Shown here: one piece after another, positions 1 through 14,645 of the stretch
Layout: each line of letters starts with the position of its first letter
Numbering within the stretch: position 1 is the stretch's first letter
Origin: Urechis unicinctus
Taxonomy: Eukaryota; Annelida; Polychaeta; Xenopneusta; Urechidae
Direction of reading: 5' to 3'
Assembly (NCBI GenBank): GCA_034190875.2
Contig: CM067349.1
Span: 3,461,311-3,525,310, forward strand
Length of the DNA stretch: 64,000 bases
Notes under the pieces: generated by a model
The model's database searches: none
Told to the model about the DNA's origin: nothing
What the model saw: only the letters and a program-made list of their open reading frames with translations
Translations under genes and position numbers: made by a program

Positions 1-1189
1 ATGCCTATCTGCATAAAGAGGCTTAGGAAGGCGCCTGCTTTGTTGCTGTGTTCGGCAATTGCATAGTAGGGAATATTGCAGACAGGCACATGTAGTACTC
101 AAAGCGTAGGAGCTGCCACTTTGTTGGCGGCGCAAAGCTAACAATGTTACTGAAATTAACAATCATCCTTAATGGAATTTGTGAACATGCCTTTCTATCT
201 GACTGATATTATCGGATATATAAGGATGCCTTGTGAGGCCGAAACTTATTAGCAATTGGTGAATGCACCTTTTGTGCAGCGTGATTCCCAATGACATATT
301 GCTTCCTTTGTTTTATCCATTAAATGCACAACAGCAGTTCCGAGAGTTTAAATTTCGACACTCAAGGTATGTATCAGATATCTTTTGAAAACACTACAGA
401 GAACGACACAGTCATGGAAACGCTTGACGCGGAACGATTGATAATTCGACATTTAGAACCACGAACGGCTGACAAATGATTAAACAATGCGACTGTTGAG
501 GCGCTAAAACATTCTGCGTTAAATTAGCCATTAATAATTGAAACAACCAATCTATTGAGAACCAACTTGTAAAAAAAATCAAAATTGGGCATTAGAATAA
601 ACGAAATACAGATTCTCGTGCAGGGACTGAAATGCGTCAAACTCTCGCCATCCTGACCAACATTAATTGTATATGTAATGGCAAAGCCTGGTCGTGATCA
701 ATAGCCCTCCTTATCAGTCGTCAACAATGTATGTATATATGCGACTAAACTCACTCTCCCATCTGCGCACATTGCTTAACGAGCCACGGAAAAACACCAC
801 TGCTGATTCATCAGACTACTATGTAAATATTCCACCACCTTGGAATGGCTGACCTCCGCGCACTTTCTGCGTAGGCTACGTAATCGAGAAAACTAAGCCC
901 TATCAATCCTCATTCCCTTCACATTTATGGTGCACTTAGTTTAATTTACCTCCGCTACAAGTGCTAATCATTGGCCTTAGATTGATTGAAAAACAAACAC
1001 AGGCTGTTCATATTACACGTTCATGCGCTCCTGCTGCATGATTTATTTACTTAGCAAGCCGGTATGTTCCCTTACATCCCTATATATTGAGCAGGCTCAT
1101 ATTGGCAATAAGATATGATTATATCTGACTATTAATTTAACGATGACTGTCATTTACCCGCACGCTGCCCATAGATCGGAATGTATCAT
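1..1189. other. Gene-free AT-rich DNA
   Basis: I see no coding region, RNA gene or splice-supported exon here. The first 60 bases contain a short stretch (GGCTTAGGAAGGCGCC) that resembles points in the longer repeats near 2,525 and 61,590. The window therefore probably opens inside a decayed copy of that dispersed repeat. Confidence 0.5.
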
Positions 1190-1346
1190 TAATCAACAGG
1201 CTCGCCAATAAAGCTGCATTCCTTAAACAAGCATGGAACATATAGATACCTTTGCTAACGTGTGTACTATTGCAAGCTGTTGGTTTGGTCGGATAATTTT
1301 GATTATGTCTCAGTGTTTCATATAAAACCAAACACCTGCCAAGCAA
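1190..1346 (+). repeat. Dispersed repeat R1, short copy A
   Basis: This stretch aligns by eye, in the same orientation, with 3,185-3,345 and about 63,120-63,260. Shared landmarks in order are AACAGGCT, a TTCCTNAA-CAAGCA segment, an ACCGTGTGGTATTGC-like segment, and a T-rich end containing GTTGGTNTGG. It is the most diverged of the three copies. The reading frame is not conserved between copies, so I treat it as a repeat and not a gene. Confidence 0.55.
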
Positions 1347-2440
1347 TCCATGTTTGTTCGTCTTTCCTCATCCTCAACCTGCTGATAAATCTACAGGTCT
1401 TAAGCACGGATGTATTTATGTCAGGGTTTGATTGTACTGGAGTAAACACAACACATTCTGGCTTGTTTTTGTTCGGGTTTTAACCAGTATCGTAATTCTT
1501 AACTTCTAATAGTGTATATATTTTGTTACGTTTATTTATTTACAGTGCATAAAAACGAGCTGGTTGTGATAATTGCCACTGGCAGTGCATTGTCAACAAC
1601 GAAAAACGTCATTTATGTCCTTCAATAAGAATTTTATCTCTAGTGGTCAACGAAATTTTGTCACACGTCGTAGTCGATAGAGGATAACTTTGATATTATA
1701 TATCGACCGTCAGCTGTCATCCTTCGCCTTTACAAGTAGATCCATCGACCCGTCATTGTCTAAACAGGATACATATATATTCATTATTTCATCCGGGATT
1801 TAGCTGATATGTCAACCAATTATAGATCAGCAACTCACATATTCTTCCGTGAATGCATAGTCACTGGTGTGGTACCCATTGAAGCATTACAGCCACCAAT
1901 TATATATTTGCCAGATTCGGACGATATTGATTCTTCGTGATAATGCTGAGAACGTTTGCTTCACGTCATGCCAATGTTAGACTGGGATCTATACCAAGAA
2001 CCTGCACGCTACATTTCATTCGCGAACGTTTACCCGATCAACTGTTATTCCCTCTCTGTCTCTCTGTCTAGTATTAATTATCTGTTCGTTTGGGAGCTTT
2101 TGTTTCGGTAATGCAATTCACTTATATGCTAAGCACGCTCATCACTTAGCCTTGCATGACCTATGGAAAATGTCTTTATAGAAAATCTTCCGCAGACATT
2201 TCGACGTTACTCAACGGGAGTTAAATTGTATTTCAGTTTGTTTTGTTCATTATCCCTTGTAACTCAATATGCGTGGCAGGCAAACAATCGACGTTGCTTT
2301 TTACATGAACTTATGCTAGTTATGCGATCATTTTGCCCCTCGTGGTTTGGGTAAATGTCGCATGTTATGTATAGACACATTTACGGCCACCACTAGCGGT
2401 CTTTGCGGTCGTGAGGCATTTGCTAACCTCATTTTGAGTG
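1347..2440. other. Gene-free DNA
   Basis: The stretch is AT-rich with frequent stops on both strands. No recognisable protein motif, RNA gene or tandem repeat was seen. Confidence 0.5.
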
Positions 2441-2444
2441 GAAC

Positions 2445-3345
2445 AGCAATACTTAAAATACAGTTCTTTGGAAACTCTGGATGAAAACTACAAATGAGAA
2501 ATGGAAGTTTGATCGCTGATATTAACAGGCTTTGGAAGGCGCCAGCTCTGTCTATGTTTATCTGCAATCACACCGGTCGGATGAAAAGATCTCTAGCGTT
2601 GACTGTCGATCATAAAACAGGCATTTAATTCAGTATCGTTATGTACCAACGCAAACTAAATAATACTTTATCACGTTAACAACGAATCATCTACGTGACT
2701 CGGTAGTGAAACAATATGTTTATCAATTCATTAACGACAAAATGAACACTAAAAAATGACACAAATCGACCATTCCGTGTTGTGCTGATAGAACGTTTAC
2801 ATCGAGAATGCACGGGAGGCAGCTTTAACTGTGTGGTTATTAAGTATCGTATACGGTGAGCAAAATGATACCTACATTAATCTTGGCATTATATATTTTA
2901 CATTATATACATAATCCCAGGTATGCTAAAGCCACATCCAGAGGATAAATACGTCAATCAATTTCTCATGCTGAAAATATCTACTCTAACTATACCGTCG
3001 ATCAAAAGACCAACCGCTGCAAACTTCATAAATCACTTTGGCCGACGTGTGCCTCAGAAGAGTGCATACTTCATACGCCTGGTCCCCATACACAGATTCA
3101 ATGTTCCATCGATGTTTCCTTTCAGATCTTACTAATAATAGGAATGGCTGCAATTTCTTGGACTTTCCTGAGGGCATGGAATTAAACAGGCTGGAATATA
3201 TATTTACTGCGTTCCTGAAGCAAGCACGAAACATTAAGACGTATTTGTAATATTTGCTACCGTGTGGTATTGCTGTTCTCAAACTGTTGGTCTGGTTTGA
3301 GGATTTTGTTTTTGCCTCGCTACAAGTTTTGAACAAAACCTAAAA
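2445..3345 (+). repeat. Dispersed repeat R1, long copy B
   Basis: This copy matches 61,500-63,290 in the same orientation. Shared blocks include GGAAACTCTGGA, CACCGGTCGG, a CATTYAGTATCGTTATGTA block, AACTAAATAATACTTT, GTGACTCGG, then CAGAAGAG, GTTCCATCGATGTTT, AGGAATGGCTGCAATTT and CGTGTGGTATTGCTGTTC. The 61.5-kb copy carries roughly 0.9 kb more between the two halves. Both strands have short open frames here that do not stay open in the other copy. An ancient non-LTR element tail or an unclassified interspersed repeat is possible; I do not recognise a protein. Confidence 0.65.
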
Positions 3346-5582
<2,237 letters not shown>

Positions 5583-6060
5583 GTACGTCTAGAATAGATA
5601 CTTATCTTTTGAAGGGGTTCGCTTTCGTAGTAATTGTTGCTATATATTGTGTTAAAACCTACAATCCGGCTTCTAAGGAGTATGGCCAGCCTAACTTCAT
5701 TAGCAACTAACAACACAAATTTTCAGGAGGTCGCTCGAAACGACCCCTTCTGACTTTCCGGCATCGGCTTGGCAACATTTTGTGCATATTTATCGTCTGC
5801 TGAATCGCCTGGCATCCGTGGTTGTATATGATGCAATGTATATGATACTTAAATGTTGTCAGCTCCTTCAATCAGTGAAATGTGTACGAAATGCACCTCT
5901 TGAAACCTATCATAAATAAAATTGCCTACTAGACAATCGGGCGGGGCTATAAAACCTCGGGACTCAGAAAAATCAATGCACGTCCTTCTTGAGTGTTTGT
6001 GAATTACTTTAAGAGCATAGAAGAAACTTATATGTAATCATGGGTTGAGCTATTTAAGTG
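5583..6060. other. Gene-free DNA
   Basis: Nothing recognisable as a gene or repeat was seen between the microsatellite and the duplicated segment that follows. Confidence 0.45.
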
Positions 6061-6061
6061 T

Positions 6062-6400
6062 TTAAATACCCCGCTAAAATCATTCGAAAATATGCAGTGT
6101 TTGTTTCGAAAATGCATCAGAGCACGCATTGTTGGTAGCATCAGCAGTGTGTATTTTCAATAAGCTTGATCATTATGTGGATGCTACTTTAACACTTCAA
6201 TAGGTGAACTTTGATTTGCTATTCAATCAAATTATAGGTATTAAGTGCTTTCAAATACCCCGTACTAAAATCATTCGATAAATTTATGCAGTGTTTTTTC
6301 GAAAATGGCACGTCAGAGACACAACTGCATTGCCATAGTTTAGCATCGCTGAGTGTGTATTTTAAATAAGCTTGATCATTATGTGGATGCGACTTTGGAA
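6062..6400. repeat. Direct duplication of about 130 bp, third copy near 10.55 kb
   Basis: Two neighbouring copies run about 6,062-6,185 and 6,240-6,390. Both contain AAATACCCCG, AAAATCATTCGA, ATGCAGTGTTT, TTTCGAAAATG, a TAGCATC..GTGTGTATTTT segment and AAGCTTGATCATTATGTGGATG. The 3' half recurs at 10,556-10,615 (TTAGCATCAGCAGTG ... GCTTGATCATTATG). No coding capacity is shared. Confidence 0.7.
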
Positions 6401-7670
6401 TACTAAGAGTTGCAACGATCAGCACACGGCTGAAATATCCAAAAGACTCTGCGGCTCTGACGTGAATCCTCAACGTGTTCATTCAATTGGCACTGGAAGT
6501 GACTATGCGCTGAATGTTTCTGACACGAATTGTGTGTAGCATATCGCTGAATCGGATGCCTAGCCTCTCAGCGTTACGCAGAGTAGCTTTCTCGCATATC
6601 ATTTCGTTTGACTTAGACGTTCGCATGATAGAGAACGATTCGGTTCTCTCCCTGCTCGCTTGTGTTAATACTGATGAGGGATCTTGATCCCGTCCAATGT
6701 TAATCGCGCGTTACATGTGCATTTTACCTGACGTGCGTATTGTGGATTTGTAGCTGAAGGTAAAGCCCAGTATCTTGCCATTACATTCCCAACAAAACAC
6801 CGACATCGTACAAGTAGATGTTCTGGACTAGCTTACGCCAAATGGTTATTGCCCTTATATTGCCAGCATTGACATGACCTAGTGGCTTATTGAACTAAAA
6901 TTCAGAAGCTGAAGTTGTCTCTTCTTTGCTTAGTTTGCTTATCAAATAAATATTTCGAGTATCTGTTGATAATGCCTCACTTTTGTTTCCGTACTGCCAT
7001 TGCAGTTTCGCTATACAATACAAATATTGGCTTAGATGGAACGAGATTTGTTTATTTGTTGCAAACTGGTGTTCTGTTGATAATCCGAACTGTACGCAAT
7101 TACAAAGCCAAGCTGATACGAGACATACATAAATGCAGAGGTGTATGTTCACGAACATCAGGCCCACCTGGACCGCAGTCTAACCGCTAACGTTTCTATG
7201 TGCCTGAATGTCAGAACATCCTGCCGACAGCCCCCCTACCGTGAGAACATGTCTGATTTATGTATCAGTAGGCGACTACCGTTGATGCTAAGTGTACGCT
7301 TGCACCGAATGTACGTATCAGGTGTGAATACTTCAGTTCTATTTGCGGTCATATCATGTATTAGTTCAACGGTTCATACCAATAAGGCAGTTTAACGTAC
7401 TTACAGGGCGTCTTTGTAAGCTACCCTTCTCGTCTCCTCATCTACTGTACATCTTTTATGTATTTGTATCAAACACTGTTTTAGGCAGACCACTGAACCA
7501 ATCATTAATAAAACTAGCAAACTGGCAAACGCGTGGTAATTCTCAATGACATAACCATAACATCAGCTTCATGAGGTGACGCAATTCCAGGTCAAAATCA
7601 CATTTGTGCATTTCCATGGAATTGAGGTCGAGGGTGGAAAATTGGGAATATATTTTAACCTGCGTTGCCT
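6401..7670. other. Gene-free DNA
   Basis: Short open frames occur near 6,900-7,550 on both strands. None shows a recognisable domain or consistent splice sites. Confidence 0.45.
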
Positions 7671-7679
7671 TTATACTAA

Positions 7680-7975
7680 ACTGGAGTTATGACAATCATT
7701 GGTTTGCCGAAACGAAGTATATATATTAAAGGCGTGTTGATATCAAAGGTAGGTAGTATAATTGATGCAGCGCAAACCAAAGCATTATCTCCATTGCGTA
7801 TTGTCGCTCCAGCGCTCGTCAGTCTAGCTGTGAAACCTTATCCTACCCGTGAATAAATTATTATCAGTGAACAAAGAAAATCACAATTTGAGTGTTGCTT
7901 CATTGTTACTAAACCCGCTGCAGCTATGTTGCAAACTCGCAAATAATGTGTATTTTAGATCATCAGAAAAGCAGA
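7680..7975 (+). repeat. Dispersed repeat R2, copy A (lacks the SINE head)
   Basis: This stretch matches 26,366-26,640 at high identity. Shared landmarks are TTATGACAATCA, TGGTTTGCCGA, ACGAAGTATAT, GTGTTGATATCAAAGGTAGG, AAGCATTATCTCCATTGCG, GAATAAATTAT and CGCTGCAGCTATG. At 26 kb the match continues upstream into a tRNA-like sequence that is absent here. This copy is therefore best read as 5'-truncated. Confidence 0.75.
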
Positions 7976-8961
7976 AGTCAGCGATAAGATACGTCTTGTT
8001 TGATATTGTGTACAGTATCTCTATAACAAACAGGCGGTTAATTTACTGAAATGGGTAGTCATAAATTTGAGGCTAGTTGTCAACCGTTTCAACATGCTTT
8101 TGAATGTGCAGATCAAGTAGAACTATTTCAGCATGTTAACAAAATACAGTAGATAAAAGGTACTTTATCTTTTGCAGCGACTGTGTTCCTATAATAATTA
8201 ATGCGCAATACTTAAATATCTAGAAATAGATTAGTTTACCTGTTTTGTGGCAGTTTATGCCTTCCGACCAAGTAGTTATACTACTTAAAAAACAACCGGG
8301 ACAAATAACGCTTAGGGTCCGATAAACAAGACATCGACATCGACATGACAGCTAAGCAACCCCTTAATCAGTCACATATCAATGTGATATGCATCGATCG
8401 ACTCTACTGTTTTGTTATCCGTGTTAGCAGATATTGACAGACTTATTGCTTGCATTGCGTCCATACGGTACAATGTCGTTACTGCTTCAGCCGGTGGCGA
8501 TATTTCAAGTAGCACGCAGCAAACAGTGTTCTGTTTGTTGTGTATGTATATTGTACAGCCAATGTAACAACTAAGACTAATATTCAACAGATGCTGGATA
8601 CTTATAGATTTCACATTTAAGCGTACTCAATAGCATTTCTGTCAGCATAAATACTCATACATGTGGCCAGATATTATATTCCACTTGGGCCAATGTGTTT
8701 GTATACTCTATAAAATATCTCAAATAGTCACTTATATACAGAATTGCAACACTGGTTTGTAAGCTTAACTGTAATAGTGTTGTGTGGATTCGGTTTGATC
8801 TGCATCTAAATCGTCTTAGTATATCCATACTTAGGCTATCAAGGACAAATAGCGCTCAAACGACCGCATTAAAGAACTCATAAAACAATTATTAAAGCAA
8901 GCCACATAGTAGATAATTGTAACGTTATGTATTCCGTACACTTCAATAACCAAGCCTGACC
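7976..8961. other. Gene-free DNA
   Basis: No gene, RNA or repeat was recognised between repeat R2 and the satellite block. Confidence 0.45.
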
Positions 8962-10218
8962 TTGACACCCCACCGCGGTGCCATTACTGCACTACCCACG
9001 CTGATAAACGAGTAACAATCGACCCTTACACCATATCTCGGTACAATTACTTCACTACTCACATTGATAAACGAGTAACAATCGACCCTTACACCCTATC
9101 GCGGTACCATTACGGCACTAAAACACTGATAAACGGGTAACAATCGACCCTTACAGCCTATCGCGGTACCATTACTGCACTACCCTCACTGATAAACGAG
9201 TAACAATCGACCCTTACAGCCTATCGCAGTACCATAACTGCGCTACCCACACTGATAAACGAGTTACAATCGACCCTTACAGCCTATCGCGGTACCATTA
9301 CTGCTCTATCCACACTGATAAACGAGTAACAATCGACCCTTACACCCTATCGCGGCGCCATAACTGCGCTACCCACACTGATAAACGAGTAACAATCGAC
9401 CCTTACAGCCTATCGCAGTACTATAACTGCGCTACCCACACTGATAAACGAGTTACAATCGACCCTTACACCCTATCGCGGCGCCATAACTGCGCTACCC
9501 ACACTGATAAACGAGTTACAATCGACCCTTACAGCCTATCGCGGTACCATTACTGCACTATCCACACTGATAAACGAGTAACAATCGACCCTTACACCCT
9601 ATCGCGGCGCCATAACTGCGCTACCCACACTGATAAACGAGTTACAATCGACCCTTACAGCCTATCGCGGTACCATTACTGCACTACCCACACTGATAAA
9701 CGAGAAACAATCGACCCTTACACCCTATCGCGGCGCCATAACTGCGCTACCCACACTGATAAACGAGTAACAATCGACCCTTACAGCCTATCGCAGTACT
9801 ATAACTGCGCTACCCACACTGATAAACGAGTTACAATCGACCCTTACACCCTATCGCGGCGCCATAACTGCGCTACCCACACTGATAAACGAGTTACAAT
9901 CGACCCTTACAGCCTATCGCGGTACCATTACTGCTCTATCCACACTGATAAACGTGTAGCAATCGACCCTTACACCCTATCGCGGCGCCATAACTGCGCT
10001 ACCCACACTGATAAACGAGATACAATCGACCCTTACAGCCTATCGCGGTACCATTACTGCTCTATCCACACTGATAAACGAGTAACAATCGACCCTTACA
10101 CCCTATCGCGGCGCCATTACTGCACTACTCACGTTGATAAACGAGTAACAATCGACCCTTACAGCCTATCGCGGTACCATTACTGCACTACCCACACTGA
10201 TAAACGAGAAACAATCGA
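8962..10218. repeat. 63-bp satellite, about 20 tandem units, with alternating variants
   Basis: The core of each unit is GATAAACGAGTAACAATCGA followed by CCCTTACA and a CTATCGCGG block, with a period of about 63 bp. Two variants are visible. One has CACCC-TATCGCGGCGCCATAACTGCGC. The other has CAGCC-TATCGCGGTACCATTACTGC(A/T)C, or a GCAGTACTATAAC form. Through the middle of the block they alternate, so the effective period is a dimer of about 126 bp with longer patterns on top. The first three units are the most diverged. There are no unique spacers, so this is a satellite or minisatellite and not a CRISPR array. Confidence 0.95.
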
Positions 10219-12339
10219 TCCTTCTATTCTGTTCCAAATCCACTGACCGACAAACGATGTCGCAAGGAAGCCACAGGGAATAATGCACACATTTAAATCA
10301 GCTGTGAAACCATTTTTGACATTAAACGAGAGCCTGATGCTGGTGCAGTCTTATAGCTGGCCTGTCGAATATTACGAATCATCACAGGAATAGGTAAGGT
10401 AGCTGCTTATATTATAGACTTACGTACTGCTTAACGTTCTTGCTCTAATGAACGTTAGCTGTTTGTCACGCATGCGTTCTATTGCCATATAGTAAGTTAT
10501 CAGACTGGCAATCAGATTGCAACACGAATGTACCATTAACCCAACTGCACAATAAACATTTAGCATCAGCAGTGTATAATTTAATTTAGCTTGATCATTA
10601 TGTTGATGCGACACATTCACTTTTGTTAGCGTCTGCCTCCTGATCTTTCTGAGCACATGAAATGTATGCATCCTGGATATCCCAGAACGATGCGCGTGCA
10701 AAAGAAAAGTATTCGTCCTGTTATAAATTGCTATACATATCATTGAGCACATATCAGTCTAATCCGAAGTTTCGTACTTCCATTGAGTGTACAGGCAATA
10801 AACTGTAATAATGCGTCATAACTCCTGAGCATATATATTTTCTTGAACAACACAGGCAAAAGTTCAACGGTCAATGTTGCAATGTTTCTTTTGCTGATTG
10901 TGTTGCATTACTGGATTAGACTTTTAGAGTCGGCTTGGAATGTCGAAAACTAAATGCTACACATATCACAATTTTCTAGTATACTCGTGTTTAGTGTTCC
11001 GTTAGTCATCACAATCGAGTTTGTGAAAACCACCACATTTGGAAAATAAACGGTAATATGTGTACAACAACCCGAGGGTTCAGATTAAACTCTCCATTAA
11101 GCAGAGGTAAGTTAGCTGTGACTGCGAGAATAGCCTTTACGAAGGAAAAGAGATATACATTGAAAGCACTTTTGCATTTTAATTACTATTTAGGAATGTT
11201 TTGAATGTTACTTATAACGCTATATATAACATTAAGGTACGTGGGAGGCCGAATTCTCCTGTGTATAGTAAAGGATATAACCATTGCGTTCAGAATATCT
11301 ATCCTGATCCGTTTTAAAATTCATAGTGAGTTTACTCAAATTGTAAGATCAATGCTGCGTTACTTACGAAAACATGTAAGCTACAATGTAAATATAGTAC
11401 ATTACGGCTGAAAGCGGGCGTCATTATTACGTATGATTTCAAACAGTGAATCAGGGTATTTTCATGGTTAAAGGGGTTTGCTGTATGTCTGACTGTGTGT
11501 TAGTTTGACCTTTTAATTTGCATTTACGTTGATTTTATCCCCTCAGGAATAGGTTAAATTAAAAAGTACAATTATCTGATCCGTTTCATCGACTTTATTT
11601 GGCGCGTATTGTTCATAAACGCCTTATGCCTAAGTAACCTTCATCTGACTCGAGTTGAAAACACATTACACTGGTTATACAGTATTTCATGAATGAACGG
11701 CCATCAATGGTAACATGCCAGTGACGCGCTAAAATGAAGTGGCTCTGTCAGGAATTTTCAAAAGGATTTTAGCTACAATGAACTAATAACATCGTTCTGT
11801 CATCCGCAATAATGACTGCATAAGCATCTGGATATGATTTGTGGAGCTGAAGCAAGGTTCACTGGTTTATTGTGAGGAACACATGAGCGCTTCTCATACA
11901 TTCAATATTCGATCACAATTGCTTGTCTTGATTGCAATATTCTGAAACGGTGCATTTACACAACGTCGCTGTTGTATTGGTTGTCTTACACAGAAGACCT
12001 GTAACTAGTAGCTGCGCCTTGAAATATACCCAGGTGCATGCACTGAGTCTGCCTGACTATGTCAGCTACCTTGCAACTCAGCTGTCGTGTGTATTTTTCC
12101 ATGGCTAATATAAATTATATATGATTTATCTTGACGTCTGCATTGTGTAATCGTAGCTGATTTTTGTCACCTACATTCACACGTTGTCGTCCGATTTCAT
12201 GCTTTAATGAAGCGGCACTTTTCACAAGAAGAAAAATTATCTACGGAATCCTATTGGTGCAACGTGAACATGGTGTGAACTACTATAATTATCTGGCGCC
12301 ACATAGTTATTTGGCGGCCGTCTCATAATTTTCGACCAC
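10219..12339. other. Gene-free DNA with one small repeat
   Basis: A short copy of the 6.1-6.4 kb repeat lies at about 10,550-10,620. Otherwise I see no gene or RNA. An open frame at 11,205-11,411 is hydrophobic but unrecognised and probably chance. Confidence 0.45.
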
Positions 12340-12345
12340 GAAACC

Positions 12346-12475
12346 ATGGATCTGGAAGCAGCCGTCGGTCTATATTTCCGCATGGGTTTAAGTTATCAAG
12401 CAATTTCCGCTGCTCTAACCTTCAGCCAGAGAATAGTTATAAGTTAAGGAATCTAAAGCGCACACAATATGGGCA
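12346..12475 (+). pseudogene. Integrase/transposase-type N-terminal helix relic
   Basis: From the ATG at 12,346 the frame reads MDLEAAVGLYFRMGLSYQAI and continues SAAL, followed by a short IVIS segment. The motif acidic-x-YF-x-(M/L)G(L/Y)-x-x-x-x-I, then an ISL-x-x-LKR segment, is what I associate with the N-terminal helix-turn-helix of a family of integrase-core transposon proteins in cnidarians and other invertebrates. Here the frame is lost at about 12,434, where one base appears to be missing, and RNLKR follows in the next frame. I could not follow a catalytic core downstream. It is a decayed fragment. The family assignment rests on memory of the motif and is tentative. Confidence 0.4.
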
Positions 12476-12927
12476 AAAATACGACTCCGCATTGTATGAA
12501 CGATACAGATCCATGACATTATACATATGCGAATCAATCTGCAGAGAATATGTAAAACATAGCAGAAGATAATGGAATAACCACGTTCCAAAGACTTGCT
12601 AGAATGCAAACGCATAAAGAAAACGTTAAAAGCTTATACCAACATTCAAATTAGTTTGTCCAAAATGCAGTCGTCCATGTACATCGGCCAGTATCTGCTT
12701 TTAAGTAAGGCAATGCAGTCAGCCTTCAGCAGGATTTCCAGAACACCTCCACCTGTGTGTGCAGTGGGGCAGCGCACTGTTTCGGAGGCGCCAGATGCAT
12801 GGAACGTCACATGTAACTACATAGCCTTAATCAAATCAGACCCCATGCAGACCCCGTGAGAAAGAGTGCTAGGTATTCTGGGTCGTACATCTCTTGAGCG
12901 AGTCTCATCACATACTAGCGCAGTAAA

Positions 12928-13428
12928 TCACGTCATTTGTGCGGGGTGTGTTTGAGATTTCGGCACTTTTTTGCGCATACGTTGACGTAGCAAAAAAGCT
13001 TGACTCGGCAGTACCTTATGAAAGCAATTAGCTTCAAACGGTGTTTTTGCTAGGTCTCTATGTGCAATATTACGCATGTTGCGCGCAATGTTTTCTTTGG
13101 TGATGCGCTTCGTTATTTTGTGATCCTCCCTCACATCATTCAAGTCATCGTCGTCGACCGCTATGAGATCCCTACAGACTTTTGACACAATAACTCAATC
13201 CATGCATGGAACGAACTGGAAAAATGACCTGAGTAGGTCACAGTTGCGGCAGGTGCCTGTTAATGCAGGTTCCATGAATGGTTTAGCCAGCCAATTGGGA
13301 ATATTCCTTCTTCGATGAGCCCCTTTTTTATAACACAGGCGACTCAAACCATTCCACGTCAGTCGCACTATGACGCAAAACGAGATACTGTGAATAATTA
13401 CAGTCTCAGAATTCCGTGAGGGCGTCAC
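12928..13428 (-). other. Minus-strand open frame of about 165 codons with one internal stop
   Basis: Two adjacent minus-strand frames (13,428-13,195 and 13,188-12,928) are in the same phase and separated by a single stop. The first half contains a Cys pair around GTCRNC. The second half is charged, with VDDDDLNDV and many Lys/Arg. The segment is less AT-rich than its surroundings. I recognise no family. It could be a relic of a mobile-element gene or chance. No splice sites or promoter were identified. Confidence 0.25.
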
Positions 13429-13429
13429 G

Positions 13430-14382
13430 CGTCACACCTCTACTAGCGTTTTCCACCTCTGGGGTACCATCGTTATTTCAGCATGCCGATTACAAAATTG
13501 GCCTAAGACGTTTGAGAATTCTTCGTGTGTGAGAAGAATGCTATCAAGTCGCGACAAACAAGTCCTCGATGCACTGTAATTTCACGAACAAATGACACTG
13601 TGCCATTTGATGCTCCATTATCATCATCGCCATTAACGTACGGCAGCGGACCAAACTGAACGACCCCGCAATCATCATAAGTACAAATAGTTGATCACTA
13701 ACGTGTTCAGTTGTCTACATGCCAGATAGTTCTGTGGCGGCTTCAAGATAATTAAACTAATTCGCACCATGTTCACCAATGAGCTTCCTTAATTATCAGA
13801 TTCTACGAACAAACCCATAACTGTCCCCCCGACCAGAAAACATCACCAATCGAAACTCATCGATAGGATTGAATATCGCAATTTTCGTTCTATTCACAAG
13901 TCTATGATGAATATTGCACGCGTATCAACGTAGCCGCGACTACAGTCAGATACTTGGACAATCGCCATTCGATGAGCATAGACTTCGTCAGATGTCATTC
14001 TACATTATTCGCCTCTTATATATATAGAAAAGATATATTCTTGCAGCATTGCCGCGCAAGGCTTTTTTGTATTAATCAAAGATAGACTAGGTATTTTCGG
14101 CTGTCTACATGCGTTTGCATCAATTCAGGTCTAATTTTGTAAACATTTGTTGATTGCTGTGATGGTGGCTGCAATTATATAATGTGGTTGCATCGCTGTG
14201 TGTTTTGTGAAAAGTGCATCGATTGCATTATCAACCGCGCCTCGCTGCTTATAGTGAGCGCATTACATATATTTCCAGTAACGTCCGTGTGCCAGCTGTG
14301 TTCATGCGTGCCGTCGAATAAAACATTTTAAGTATAGATTCGCATGTTGCGTTATGATTTCTATAGAATGGCTCATCACCAG
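13430..14382. other. Gene-free DNA
   Basis: No gene, RNA or repeat was recognised. Confidence 0.45.
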
Positions 14383-14410
14383 ATTATTATTATTATTATT
14401 ATTATTATTA
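14383..14410. repeat. (ATT)n microsatellite
   Basis: About nine perfect ATT units. Confidence 0.97.
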
Positions 14411-14439
14411 GGGAAATGTACACTACACACAACAGAGCC

Positions 14440-14645
14440 TTTATTTGACAAGGTCTGCCTCCAGGGAGTCATGCTGTCTAGGTTACAGGGCTCTTACTAA
14501 GCAGAGCTTGGGAGGTCCTGTGTGATCGTATGTGTGCACAAGGTATTCACATATTTGTTGGCAGGTACCGTAAGAGAAACATAAGTTCGAGAATATTTGT
14601 TTACACACATCTTCTATATTGACCCTCAGTTCATTGTGTCGGCCA
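14440..14645 (+). repeat. Dispersed repeat R3, copy A
   Basis: This stretch resembles 19,005-19,200. Shared pieces in order include a CTGCCTCCAGGG-like start, ACAGGG(C/T)TCTT, an AGAACATATT or AGAATATTTG piece, and ATTGACCC or ATCGACCC followed by AGTTC. Identity is moderate with gaps, so the relationship is probable but not certain. Confidence 0.4.

Noticed and set aside
8962..10218. CRISPR array
   Set aside because: Units are contiguous with no unique spacers, and the surroundings are eukaryotic; it is a satellite.
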